Positions 39,431-47,071 of a stretch of DNA of 64,000 nt are shown here, piece after piece. The notes under the pieces are model-generated. The model was given only the letters and a program-made list of their open reading frames with translations, did not search any database and had not been told where the DNA came from. A program made the translations under genes and the position numbers. The stretch's first letter is position 1. Every line of letters begins with the position of its first letter. Origin of the DNA: Vibrio nigripulchritudo ATCC 27043. Its GTDB lineage: Bacteria; Pseudomonadota; Gammaproteobacteria; Enterobacterales; Vibrionaceae. The stretch lies in contig NZ_AFWJ01000001.1 of the NCBI RefSeq assembly GCF_000222685.1, forward strand, positions 62,001 through 126,000. Direction: 5' to 3'.

Positions 39431-39458
39431 GAAAAGGCACACCGAAGTGTGCCTGATT
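39431..39458 (-). terminator. Hairpin between tnaA and tnaB (attenuating terminator)
   Basis: AGGCACAC (39435-39442), a CGAA tetraloop and GTGTGCCT (39447-39454) form an 8-bp stem followed on the minus strand by TTTTC. It probably reduces but does not abolish read-through from tnaA into tnaB-ridA. Confidence 0.65.
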
Positions 39459-39461
39459 GAA

Positions 39462-40922
39462 TTATGCTTCCGTCATAGGCATCGCCTGCTGGTCTGCTGA
39501 AGAGGTTTCCGCTTCTTCCAGTCGAGCAGTGAAGTGACGCAGAACATTTGGCTCATAGGTGAACGTCAGTCCTTTTACGTTCTGAGTGTTTTCCAGCACT
39601 TTCTCGAAGGCTTCAATGATGAAGTCCATGTGGGTTTGCGTGTAGGTTGCTCTCGGGATCGTCAGGCGAAGCAGTTCCGCAGGGGATGGGATCTGTTTAC
39701 CTGTTGCCGGGTCTCGCCCTAACAAAAGAGAGCCAATTTCAACGGCGCGAATTCCTGCAACTTTGTATAGCTCACAAGCTAAAGCGTGTGCAGGGAACTG
39801 ATCGGCGGGAATATGAGGGAGAAGCTTACCGGCATCAACAAATGCTGCATGTCCGCCAGCCTGTTGGCAGGTGATTCCAATGGCTTCAAGACCATTGACC
39901 AGATACTGGATTTGACCGATTCGATAAGCCAGCCAATCCTGTCGCATACCATCGTAAAGACCGACTGCCAGACGTTCCATCGCACCGCCTTCAAGCCCTC
40001 CATAAGTAGGGAAGCCTTCCTGCACGACGCATAGAGTGCGGCATTCGTTGTATACGTCTTCGAGCGAGTCATCTTTAAAGCAAAGCAGCCCGCCCATTTG
40101 CACCATCGCATCTTTTTTAGCCGACATCGCTAAGCCGTCGGCGTAGCGGTACGATTCACGGGTGATGGCTTCGATGCTCCAGTCCTGGTATCCCGGTTCT
40201 CTCTGCTGAATGAAGTAGGCGTTCTCTGCAAATCGTGCGGAATCCATGATGACTGGAATGTCATAGCGTCTGGCTATCTGATAGACGGCTTTCAGGTTGG
40301 CGATAGAAACAGGCTGCCCGCCAGACGAATTACAGGTGATGGTACTGACAATGTAAGGGACATTTTCAGCACCAGCTTCTAAAATCGCGGCTTCAAGCTT
40401 TTGCAGATCGAAGTTACCTTTGAAGTCTGCATGAATGGAAGTGTCGAATGCCTCTTCGGTATAGACGTTTTTGGCGACACAACAATTCACCTGAGTGTGC
40501 CCCTGAGTGGTGTCGAAAAAGTAATTCGATAAGGCGACCATTTTATTGCGGTCGAGCCCTTTCTCTTTTTCTCGTTTTCGAATCAATACAGGGATATAAA
40601 TTTGTTCTGCACCACGTCCTTGGTGAGTGGGGATGGTGTATTGGTATCCAAAGATGTTTTTGACCGCATCGGCTAACGCATAGTAGCTACGGCTGCCACT
40701 GTAGGCTTCATCACCAATCAGCATGGCTGCCTGCATCTGTTGGGTGATCGCTCCTGTTCCGCTGTCGGTGAGAAGGTCGATAAACACATCGTCACTGTCC
40801 AGCAAAAACGGGTTCATTCCTGCTTTTAAGATGGCTTGCTCGCGGTATTTTTTTGTCGTGCGTTTGACGGGCTCAATAACACGAATGCGAAATGGTTCTG
40901 GTAAGTGCTTAAAATTATCCAT
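39462..40922 (-). CDS. tnaA: TnaA, tryptophanase
   Basis: TnaA splits L-tryptophan into indole, pyruvate and ammonia using PLP, through a 2-aminoacrylate intermediate; indole is a signal in Vibrio. The 486-residue protein follows the E. coli enzyme nearly residue by residue: [20 protein letters not shown] at the start, [31 protein letters not shown], and the PLP lysine in SAKKDAM near residue 270. ATG 40922 is chosen by this match; the frame runs 7 codons further. About 15 extra acidic/Met-rich residues trail the C-terminus. Control by a tnaC-like leader is likely. Confidence 0.98.
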   Translation of the reverse strand: MDNFKHLPEPFRIRVIEPVKRTTKKYREQAILKAGMNPFLLDSDDVFIDLLTDSGTGAITQQMQAAMLIGDEAYSGSRSYYALADAVKNIFGYQYTIPTHQGRGAEQIYIPVLIRKREKEKGLDRNKMVALSNYFFDTTQGHTQVNCCVAKNVYTEEAFDTSIHADFKGNFDLQKLEAAILEAGAENVPYIVSTITCNSSGGQPVSIANLKAVYQIARRYDIPVIMDSARFAENAYFIQQREPGYQDWSIEAITRESYRYADGLAMSAKKDAMVQMGGLLCFKDDSLEDVYNECRTLCVVQEGFPTYGGLEGGAMERLAVGLYDGMRQDWLAYRIGQIQYLVNGLEAIGITCQQAGGHAAFVDAGKLLPHIPADQFPAHALACELYKVAGIRAVEIGSLLLGRDPATGKQIPSPAELLRLTIPRATYTQTHMDFIIEAFEKVLENTQNVKGLTFTYEPNVLRHFTARLEEAETSSADQQAMPMTEA

Positions 40923-41218
40923 TTTTCTGCCTTTTTTATTCACATATGTGAACGAATAGATCTATCCAGCCGTCATTTTTATTTATGGATTCGCTATTTG
41001 AGGGATGTAGCGATGACCACTAAATAAATAATGTCGGAATATATTTAATAATTTGAAATAATCAGAACTTAGAGAGCCAGACTCATAATAGAAAATAAAC
41101 AATAGGTTTATTCATTAGCTGAAGCCAACAGCAGCGAAATCCTGAAAGGGTTCAATGCGTGAAAGGCTCAGACCTTGATCCTATTGAAGCCTATGCTCTC
41201 AAGTCAGGCTGGATTGGA

Positions 41219-41317
41219 TTATTCAGAAGAAAGGTGAAATGAAATTTGGTGATCAAGCGTATACCAGTCCAACAAGGTGAACTGAAATTTAGATTGCCAT
41301 TTAAGGTACATATTCAT
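41219..41317 (-). CDS. tnaC: TnaC-like leader peptide (32 aa)
   Basis: A 32-codon frame lies about 300 bases upstream of tnaA with a strong ribosome-binding site (AGAGGAA, seven bases before ATG 41317). Residues 18-28 read WYTLDHQISFH. Aligned with E. coli TnaC, Trp12, Asp16, Ile19 and His22 are all present at the same spacing. The Pro24 position is Ser, and two residues follow (Ser, Glu) before TAA. In E. coli this peptide stalls the ribosome when tryptophan is bound and blocks Rho action in the spacer. The spacer here has a similar scale. Confidence 0.65.
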   Translation of the reverse strand: MNMYLKWQSKFQFTLLDWYTLDHQISFHLSSE

Positions 41318-41378
41318 GAGATGTTCCTCTGCTCTTAAACAAAATACGCTTTGTTTAGAATGAATATATATTAATAAT

Positions 41379-41424
41379 AGTATAAATAGAATCCAGCAAA
41401 AATATAAATGTGATTAGGTTAATA
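41379..41424 (-). promoter_or_regulatory. Candidate CRP-dependent promoter of the tna operon
   Basis: On the minus strand TATTAACCTAATCACA (41409-41424) matches one half of the CRP site exactly (TCACA) and three of five bases of the other half. AT-rich -10 candidates such as TATACT (41379-41384) follow at a distance that would place the CRP site near -44. E. coli tna is CRP-activated, which makes this plausible; the exact start is inference. Confidence 0.35.
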
Positions 41425-41571
41425 CGGATAAATACTTTTCAATATAAAAATAGCAGATAGGCTCACATTTTATTAGGTGCAAATATGCACACAAACTCAG
41501 TCAATAAAGTGAGAAGATAACCAAGCAAATTCAGAAGTTTGTAGCACGTTGAATTTACTTGGCTTTAGTGG

Positions 41572-42132
41572 TTACTTAGTCGCTAGCCTGGCAACTCTCA
41601 GACCGAGATATTGAGCCGTTTGAGCATCGTTTTCATCTACCAATTCGTCGATATGATTGTTACAGGCAGTCAAACCAATGTTCGAACCAAGACGATTCAG
41701 ACCTTTGTCGCTGGTGTGCTCTGAGGTATTCAAGCCTGCCCACACCATGCCATGCTGGCATGCCAGAACAAAAAACGAGAACAGCGTTTGTTCTTGTTCG
41801 CCATTCAGGCTGCCTCCACAGGTGAAGCCTGCTGCCCATTTGTCTTTCCAATCCTGTTCACAATACGCATCACTGCTGGTGTCCATAAATGCTTTGAACT
41901 GAGCGGCTGGTCCGCCCATGTATGTGGGTGACCCAAAGATGATGCCATCACAAGTTTTCAGTTGTTCAAATATTGCGTCGTTTGTGTAGCGACCCTCGAT
42001 GATGTCCTTCGGCTGAATTTCCAGTAAAACAGGCTCGGCATTGGGCACACTTCGTATGCCTCCTGCAATGTCCTCAGCAAGAGCCTTGGTTGCGCCACAT
42101 TTCGAAAAATACACGATTGCGATGTTAGCCAC
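41572..42132 (-). CDS. Flavodoxin/NAD(P)H:quinone oxidoreductase family protein
   Basis: The 186-residue product has the flavodoxin fold with FMN-binding signatures: an N-terminal loop (IVYFSKCGATKALAE, residues 6-20) and GSPTYMGGPAAQFKAFMD near residue 68, which closely resembles WrbA-type NAD(P)H:quinone reductases. It would reduce quinones by two electrons. The start is GTG at 42132 with AAGGAG eight bases ahead. It is the third gene behind the questin-oxidase-like and VOC genes, 17 bases from the latter, so it may supply reduced quinone to that pathway. Confidence 0.85.
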   Translation of the reverse strand: MANIAIVYFSKCGATKALAEDIAGGIRSVPNAEPVLLEIQPKDIIEGRYTNDAIFEQLKTCDGIIFGSPTYMGGPAAQFKAFMDTSSDAYCEQDWKDKWAAGFTCGGSLNGEQEQTLFSFFVLACQHGMVWAGLNTSEHTSDKGLNRLGSNIGLTACNNHIDELVDENDAQTAQYLGLRVARLATK

Positions 42133-42149
42133 TGGCGTTTCTCCTTATT

Positions 42150-42590
42150 TTAAGTATTTGGGGTATTTGGGGTATTTGGGTATAAATAATCATTTCTTTC
42201 CGAAGGCTTTTCACTCAGATACTGAACAAACTCCCACTCCATGCCGTCGTGATCGTAGAAATACAGGCGTTTGCGAAATGGGTGTTCAGTCTCCATATCA
42301 TTTTGTCGGTAACCTTGTTCAACCAATCTTCGCTGCACTTCATCGGCATCATCCACAACAAAACCGATGTGATTGATCCCGACATGGCGATAAGGCGTCC
42401 GGTTGTCATCTTCATTAATGTTGCCTTCTTGCAGGGCGATGTAGGTTGAATCCGTTCCGATATGACACCATCGATACTGACTTTTTCCTTGATGGCGAAT
42501 TTCAAAATCCGGTAGCGCGGTTTGCAAAAATGCAATGGCACGTTCGATGTTGTTAACCGTTACGTTCGCGTGTTCGACATAGGTACTCAT
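42150..42590 (-). CDS. VOC superfamily (glyoxalase/dioxygenase-like) protein
   Basis: The 146-residue protein has the two beta-alpha-beta-beta-beta modules of the vicinal oxygen chelate fold, with likely metal ligands His7 (EHANVTV), the NHIGFVV segment near residue 74, and the MEWEFVQYL Glu near residue 118. The start codon overlaps the questin-oxidase-like stop by four bases (ATGA). The C-terminus is odd: it ends in three Pro-Asn-Thr units coded by a tandem 9-base repeat. Function may be ring cleavage or resistance to a small molecule; the substrate is not visible. Confidence 0.8.
   Translation of the reverse strand: MSTYVEHANVTVNNIERAIAFLQTALPDFEIRHQGKSQYRWCHIGTDSTYIALQEGNINEDDNRTPYRHVGINHIGFVVDDADEVQRRLVEQGYRQNDMETEHPFRKRLYFYDHDGMEWEFVQYLSEKPSERNDYLYPNTPNTPNT
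42154..42180 (+). repeat. Tandem 9-bp repeat at the 3' end of the VOC gene
   Basis: TATTTGGGG is repeated about three times (the last unit incomplete), encoding Pro-Asn-Thr units on the minus strand just before the stop codon. Copy number is likely to vary between strains by slippage without breaking the frame. Confidence 0.85.
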
Positions 42591-43570
42591 AATGACTCCT
42601 TAGCAAGGCGCATTTGCGCTGCCTTCATGCACTGAGGGGTTGGAATAATTTGGTGGATCCGATAACAGCTGTAGACCAGTTTTATGGTGTGATCATCCAG
42701 GCTGGTGCTGGCTCGTTTCATGGTGTTTTCCCATGAAGGCACTGACGGCGAGTCAGTCAGCTCGTCACTCGGACGCTCCGCATTAGGGAGACTGGTGCAG
42801 TAAGCGGCGACATACGCCTGCCAGAATTGCTGCAATCCTTTATTGGGATCAGGAAGAAAGCGTTCGACATTCAGGAAAGCCTGAAATCCGGTGACACCAT
42901 GCAGCAACGTAAAGTCGTTAGTGTGAATAAAAGGGGTGATTACGGCTTCTGCAACTAAAGGTCTGGACAGATCAGAAGGGGAAGAAGCAACAAAACGAAA
43001 CTGCTCTGAGTCAGCGACTTCCTGAATACGATCCACAATAATGCCCGGACCAAACTGGAAATCTACATACTGCTGGTGGGCAAGTCTGAGCTGCTCTTTT
43101 AGCGTATAACCAGCGTCATTTCGCAGCTCGCCAATCGGTTGATATTCGGTTGCCAGATAAGCAAGAGCATGAGCAATTTCACGAGTGCTTTGTGCATCGA
43201 TAGCATATGAAAGCCGGATCAGCCCATGAAAAGCCGCGGCAGAAACTCCGTTGAACAGATCCGTTAAGTGCAGAGACAAGGTTGCTTCAATACCCTGTGA
43301 ATCTAGCTCTTGCTGATAAAAATCCACCCAGTTAGAAAAATCTGCCCGATCACCTAGCGACCGACTTTGATTGGAAGGATCACAGCAAAGTGGTTCAAGC
43401 CTGCCGACATACTCCTGATAAAACTCGGTGACTCGTTTTACTGGTGCACCACCCAGATCTAATGCGATCAAAGCCATTGGAAGGTGATTACTCAACCTGT
43501 CTCCGTAATTTGGATCAAATTGATGTGCCTGATGGATCAAATCTAAGGTGTTGCGATTCACTTCGCTCAT
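42587..43570 (-). CDS. Questin oxidase family protein (DUF4243)
   Basis: The 327-residue product resembles the questin oxidase-like family (DUF4243), known from fungal enzymes that open an anthraquinone ring by a cofactor-free Baeyer-Villiger-type oxidation; bacterial members are mostly uncharacterised. Visible features are NHLPMALIALDLGG near residue 28, AAFHGLIRLSYAI near 111 and FTLLHGVTGFQA near 219, with the conserved His residues of the all-helical fold. ATG at 43570 follows AGGAAGC; the frame extends five codons upstream. It heads a three-gene operon with VOC and flavodoxin genes. Confidence 0.75.
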   Translation of the reverse strand: MSEVNRNTLDLIHQAHQFDPNYGDRLSNHLPMALIALDLGGAPVKRVTEFYQEYVGRLEPLCCDPSNQSRSLGDRADFSNWVDFYQQELDSQGIEATLSLHLTDLFNGVSAAAFHGLIRLSYAIDAQSTREIAHALAYLATEYQPIGELRNDAGYTLKEQLRLAHQQYVDFQFGPGIIVDRIQEVADSEQFRFVASSPSDLSRPLVAEAVITPFIHTNDFTLLHGVTGFQAFLNVERFLPDPNKGLQQFWQAYVAAYCTSLPNAERPSDELTDSPSVPSWENTMKRASTSLDDHTIKLVYSCYRIHQIIPTPQCMKAAQMRLAKESL

Positions 43571-43633
43571 AGTGCTTCCTGCCACTGATATTTTATTAGT
43601 AAAGTAATTTGTTTATTAATATAAACCTGATAT

Positions 43634-43665
43634 TGATTAAGTAAACAAAAAACTTTACTTAATCA
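43634..43665. promoter_or_regulatory. 12-bp inverted repeat upstream of the questin-oxidase operon
   Basis: TGATTAAGTAAA (43634-43645) and TTTACTTAATCA (43654-43665) form a perfect inverted repeat around CAAAAAAC, 64 bases upstream of the operon's first ATG. A further AGTAAAGT lies at 43598-43605. The size and symmetry fit an operator for a dimeric regulator, but no regulator gene is adjacent. Confidence 0.55.
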
Positions 43666-43723
43666 GTTTTAAGGGAGCGTAAATGAGAAGTTGCTCAAGA
43701 AATCATCATGAATGTTAAGGATT

Positions 43724-43751
43724 AAAAAAGCCCACATCAGTGATGTGGGCT
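43724..43751 (-). terminator. Rho-independent terminator after the TRIC gene
   Basis: AGCCCACATCA (43729-43739) pairs with TGATGTGGGCT (43741-43751) and is followed on the minus strand by six T residues. It ends the mtnN-cobD-btuF-TRIC transcript. Confidence 0.9.
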
Positions 43752-43790
43752 CGATTCGAAAGAAGGGGGATTACGTACCCTGAGTTCAGG

Positions 43791-44411
43791 TTACTTATTG
43801 ATGGCAAATACAGGCAGTGAAAGGTGCCATTTAATGGCTGCTAAGCGAATAGTCAGGGTAGTAAAGATACCTAACAGCAGAGCCGGAGAGTGATCTAAGC
43901 CAAGAGCAATAGCGCTGGTATGAACAATGCCCCCAATCAGGCAGGCTGTGGCATACACTTCGCTTCGAAGCACCATGGGGATTTCTCTTGCCAGAACGTC
44001 TCGGATAATCCCGCCACCGCAGCCTGTGAGCACACCCATGATTACAGCGACTAGTGCACTGTCTTGATAGCTTAAGGCTTTCTCTACGCCAATTCCGACA
44101 AACACCGCAAGACCAATCGCATCGCAGACTGGCAGCACAAACCAAGGCAGGCGCTTTGGTCGCCGGATGATCACCATGGTGGCGACACAGGTGAACAAAA
44201 TAACCCAGAGATAAGCGGTGTCTGAAATCCAGAATACAGGGGTTGCCCCCAAGAGCATATCTCGAATTGAGCCGCCGCCAATTGCCGTCACACTGCCCAG
44301 TACCACAACGCCAAATGGGTCCATCTTCAGGCGACCTGCCAGAAGAACACCAGAAATGGCAAAGACTGCCGTACCAAACATGTCAATCAGATAGAGTAAT
44401 GTTGCATCCAT
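43791..44411 (-). CDS. TRIC/UPF0126 family cation channel-like membrane protein
   Basis: The 206-residue protein has about seven membrane segments and two repeats of the UPF0126 domain, each with its glycine-rich core: AIGGGSIRDMLLG near residue 43 and GCGGGIIRDVLA near 130. The family is related to trimeric intracellular cation (TRIC) channels and probably carries potassium or other cations; a link to glycine transport has been suggested for some members. It starts 8 bases after btuF and ends the operon. Confidence 0.88.
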   Translation of the reverse strand: MDATLLYLIDMFGTAVFAISGVLLAGRLKMDPFGVVVLGSVTAIGGGSIRDMLLGATPVFWISDTAYLWVILFTCVATMVIIRRPKRLPWFVLPVCDAIGLAVFVGIGVEKALSYQDSALVAVIMGVLTGCGGGIIRDVLAREIPMVLRSEVYATACLIGGIVHTSAIALGLDHSPALLLGIFTTLTIRLAAIKWHLSLPVFAINK

Positions 44412-44419
44412 GACGGTTC

Positions 44420-45250
44420 TTACTTTATGTTTTTTCTGGCTTGTTCAAAGAAATCACACACCTGTTCTACAGCGTAAACCGTGCGTGGTGTCGGGCGGTT
44501 AATCCAGTCGGAATTCAAAGACCAGACTTGCTTATGCTGAACCGCAGGCACTTGCGATGCCCAGCCATTCCAGAGCGATTCGTTCTGAACAGCATGTCGC
44601 GATGTAAAGATAACATCGGGCTGACGGATAACAACCTGTTCTTCACCTACCTGAGGGTAAGGTGATGCACTATCAACAAAGATGTTTTCGCCGCCACAGT
44701 AAGAAAACACTTCACTTGGCCAACTGTGCTGGGCAACGGTAATAATGGGTTTGGTGCTCAACTGGTAAAAGTACTTAACAGGTTGGTCGGTTGCGTAACG
44801 TTGCTTTAAGTTCGCCAGAGCCTGCTCGAATTCTTTAGCGGCTTTCTTACCAATGGTTGGATCATCGGCGTATTGGCTCAACTGGATAAGGTTGTTTGTG
44901 ATGTCTTGAAAAGTGCCTGTCTTCGATTCGTAAATCTTAAAACCGAGTTTTTTCAGTTTATCCAGTTCTTTTGCCGGATTACCACTTGGCCAGGTAATGA
45001 TGAGATCAGGTTGCAAAGCAACAATCCGCTCCAGCTTGATGCCCTGATAGTTTGCGACTCGCTCCAGCTTTTTGGCTGCGTCCGGGTAGTCGCTATGGTC
45101 GGTTGCAGCAATCAGTTTATCGCCAAGCCCCGCGGCAAAAGCGATTTCGGTTGCGTGCGGAGCCAGAGATATGATTCGTTTTACACTGGAATCAGCCAGT
45201 AAGCTTGAGCTGAACAGCAGGGTCGCCAGCAAAGCAATACGATATTTCAA
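44420..45250 (-). CDS. btuF: BtuF, vitamin B12-binding periplasmic protein
   Basis: BtuF binds cobalamin in the periplasm and delivers it to BtuCD. The 276-residue product has a signal peptide (MKYRIALLATLLFSSSLLA) and the helical-backbone binding fold: IISLAPHATEIAFAAGLGD, then LQPDLIITWPSGNP and a C-terminal NRPTPR segment. The start is set at TTG 45250, one base after the cobD stop and six bases after AAGGTG, because it places the signal peptide correctly; longer frames reach far into cobD and look false. Coupling to cobD supports corrinoid use. btuCD are not in the window. Confidence 0.9.
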   Translation of the reverse strand: MKYRIALLATLLFSSSLLADSSVKRIISLAPHATEIAFAAGLGDKLIAATDHSDYPDAAKKLERVANYQGIKLERIVALQPDLIITWPSGNPAKELDKLKKLGFKIYESKTGTFQDITNNLIQLSQYADDPTIGKKAAKEFEQALANLKQRYATDQPVKYFYQLSTKPIITVAQHSWPSEVFSYCGGENIFVDSASPYPQVGEEQVVIRQPDVIFTSRHAVQNESLWNGWASQVPAVQHKQVWSLNSDWINRPTPRTVYAVEQVCDFFEQARKNIK

Positions 45251-45251
45251 T

Positions 45252-46205
45252 TTAGACACCTTGGTAAATAGCCGCCATGACCAGGCTCTGGAGTAAAACC
45301 CAGACACAAATACGCCATGCCAGCAGATGTTGAATTTGAGAAAGATGATAAGAAGAAGGGGCAATACGACCACCAACTTTTGGTCTGGCGGTTTTCTTAT
45401 CGCCATAAATGGCAGGACCACCCAAAGACAGTTCCAACTTGTTGCCGACTGCTGCCATTAACCAGCCAGGACCGGGAGTTGGCCAGGTTCTGCCCTGAGA
45501 AATCATGCCAGATAACGCTGCCGACATATTCTTCCCCGCTGAAACCAACAGGCTGAAGAGGCGCAGAGGGATAAATTCAATGATTGCCAGCATTCTTATA
45601 GCAGGCACCCCAAATGGAAGAAACTCGCTGCGGCTAGGTGACCAGGCTCTTGCCAGTTCCATAATCAGGCGATACATAAATGCCCCGATACCACCACCGA
45701 TGGCATACCAGAACAACACGCAAACTACGTTGCGTCCGTACCCCATAATCAGAGTTTCCGCGCCAGCTTTACCCAGCCCAAGCGGGGACAATGTCTTCGT
45801 CACCCGGTTGACATGTGGAGCCAGCTCCCGGCGGGCGCGTTTTTTATCTTCCCTGTTTAACGCTTCCATCAAGTGTTTGGCGAGCGATTCGTTACTTCGC
45901 CAGTCGATTGCCAACAATAGCAAAGCCAGGTCAAACAGTTGAGGTTGCCAGACCAATGGTCGAAGTGCGATGAAGAAAACCAATGCCGGGAAACACATCA
46001 ACGCCCAGGCTAAGCTGCCAGAAAGCATGCTCTGGTTATGTTGCTGGTTGTTGTTGACCTTGCTGGCAAGGAGCTCTGCGAATTTATGCCACAGAGTTGC
46101 CGGATGAACGGCTTTGGGAATAGGGAGGATAAAGTGGAACAGCAAAGCGCCCCACAAAACCAATAGGGCGCCGTTGGAATACAGCTTGGTGAAAAGCGCT
46201 TCCAT
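45252..46205 (-). CDS. cobD: CobD/CbiB, adenosylcobinamide-phosphate synthase family
   Basis: The 317-residue membrane protein belongs to the CobD/CbiB family, which attaches aminopropanol (or its phosphate) to adenosylcobyric acid in cobalamin assembly. It has several hydrophobic segments and the conserved WPTPGPGWLMAAVGNKLEL region near residue 242 and GPAIYGDK near 263. In Vibrio, which salvages rather than makes corrin rings, the protein probably acts in cobamide remodelling. It lies 8 bases after mtnN and is followed by btuF with a 1-base gap. Confidence 0.88.
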   Translation of the reverse strand: MEALFTKLYSNGALLVLWGALLFHFILPIPKAVHPATLWHKFAELLASKVNNNQQHNQSMLSGSLAWALMCFPALVFFIALRPLVWQPQLFDLALLLLAIDWRSNESLAKHLMEALNREDKKRARRELAPHVNRVTKTLSPLGLGKAGAETLIMGYGRNVVCVLFWYAIGGGIGAFMYRLIMELARAWSPSRSEFLPFGVPAIRMLAIIEFIPLRLFSLLVSAGKNMSAALSGMISQGRTWPTPGPGWLMAAVGNKLELSLGGPAIYGDKKTARPKVGGRIAPSSYHLSQIQHLLAWRICVWVLLQSLVMAAIYQGV

Positions 46206-46213
46206 AAATACGC

Positions 46214-46909
46214 TTACTTCAGCAAGTCAGCCATTTTCAGAACCATTTCTGAAGAGCTTTTCGCCGCGAGCGGCAGGAACTCTTCAAAGCTCATTGGCGA
46301 TTCTTTGTCTGCTACATCAGAGATAGCGCGAACCACAACAAATGGGACTTTGAACTGGTGACAAGTCTGAGCAATGGCTGCTGCTTCCATTTCCACAGCG
46401 ATAACGCTTGGGAAGTGTTTGCGAATGAAAGACTGACGCTCTGCGCTGCACACAAACGCATCACCCGTACAGATCAAACCGCGAACCGCGTGTTTTTCTT
46501 CCATTTGTGAAAGTGCTTGTTCCGCAACTGCCATCAGTTTTTCGTCGGCAGCAAATCCAGCTGGCTGACCGGCCATCTGACCAATTTCATAACCAAATGC
46601 GGTGACATCGGCATCGTGGTGGCGAACTTCAGTTGAAATAACAACATCACCAAGGTTCAGAGAAGAATCAAAACCGCCCGCTGAACCTGTGTTGATCACA
46701 ACGTCTGGTTTGTAACTTTCCAGTAGCAAAGTTGTCCCGACAGATGCGGCAACTTTACCAATACCAGATTGAAGCAAAACAGCCTCTACGCCGTTAATCT
46801 GACCTGTGTAGAAAGTGCAACCTGCGCGGTTTTCTTCTACGCAATTTGTCATCGCTTCTTTCAGGATAGCCACTTCCTGCTGCATGGCACCGATAATACC
46901 GATTTTCAT
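46214..46909 (-). CDS. mtnN: MtnN, 5'-methylthioadenosine/S-adenosylhomocysteine nucleosidase
   Basis: MtnN (Pfs) hydrolyses MTA and SAH, recycling methyl-cycle waste and feeding autoinducer-2 synthesis through LuxS. The 231-residue protein has the family length and motifs: [16 protein letters not shown] at the N-terminus (catalytic Glu12), NTGSAGGF near residue 75, [12 protein letters not shown] near 171 with the substrate Glu pair, and VRAISDVAD with the catalytic Asp near 197. It opens the mtnN-cobD-btuF-TRIC operon. Confidence 0.97.
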   Translation of the reverse strand: MKIGIIGAMQQEVAILKEAMTNCVEENRAGCTFYTGQINGVEAVLLQSGIGKVAASVGTTLLLESYKPDVVINTGSAGGFDSSLNLGDVVISTEVRHHDADVTAFGYEIGQMAGQPAGFAADEKLMAVAEQALSQMEEKHAVRGLICTGDAFVCSAERQSFIRKHFPSVIAVEMEAAAIAQTCHQFKVPFVVVRAISDVADKESPMSFEEFLPLAAKSSSEMVLKMADLLK

Positions 46910-47003
46910 TTGTTGTCTCTAAGTTGATGATTCAATTACAGCGGATTGTAGCAGGAATATTGTGCTCTCTCTAACCTGAAGGTGCGAAATATTTTCTGTG
47001 TAA

Positions 47004-47045
47004 AACCAATCGCGCCCAGCCTGTTATTAAACATGCTGGGCGCGA
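47004..47045 (-). terminator. Terminator after the PTS permease gene
   Basis: TCGCGCCCAGC (47010-47020) pairs perfectly with GCTGGGCGCGA (47035-47045) across 14 bases; TTGGTTTT follows on the minus strand. It lies 27 bases after the PTS gene stop. Confidence 0.75.
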
Positions 47046-47071
47046 CATTTTATAGGAACGTTATCTGACTA

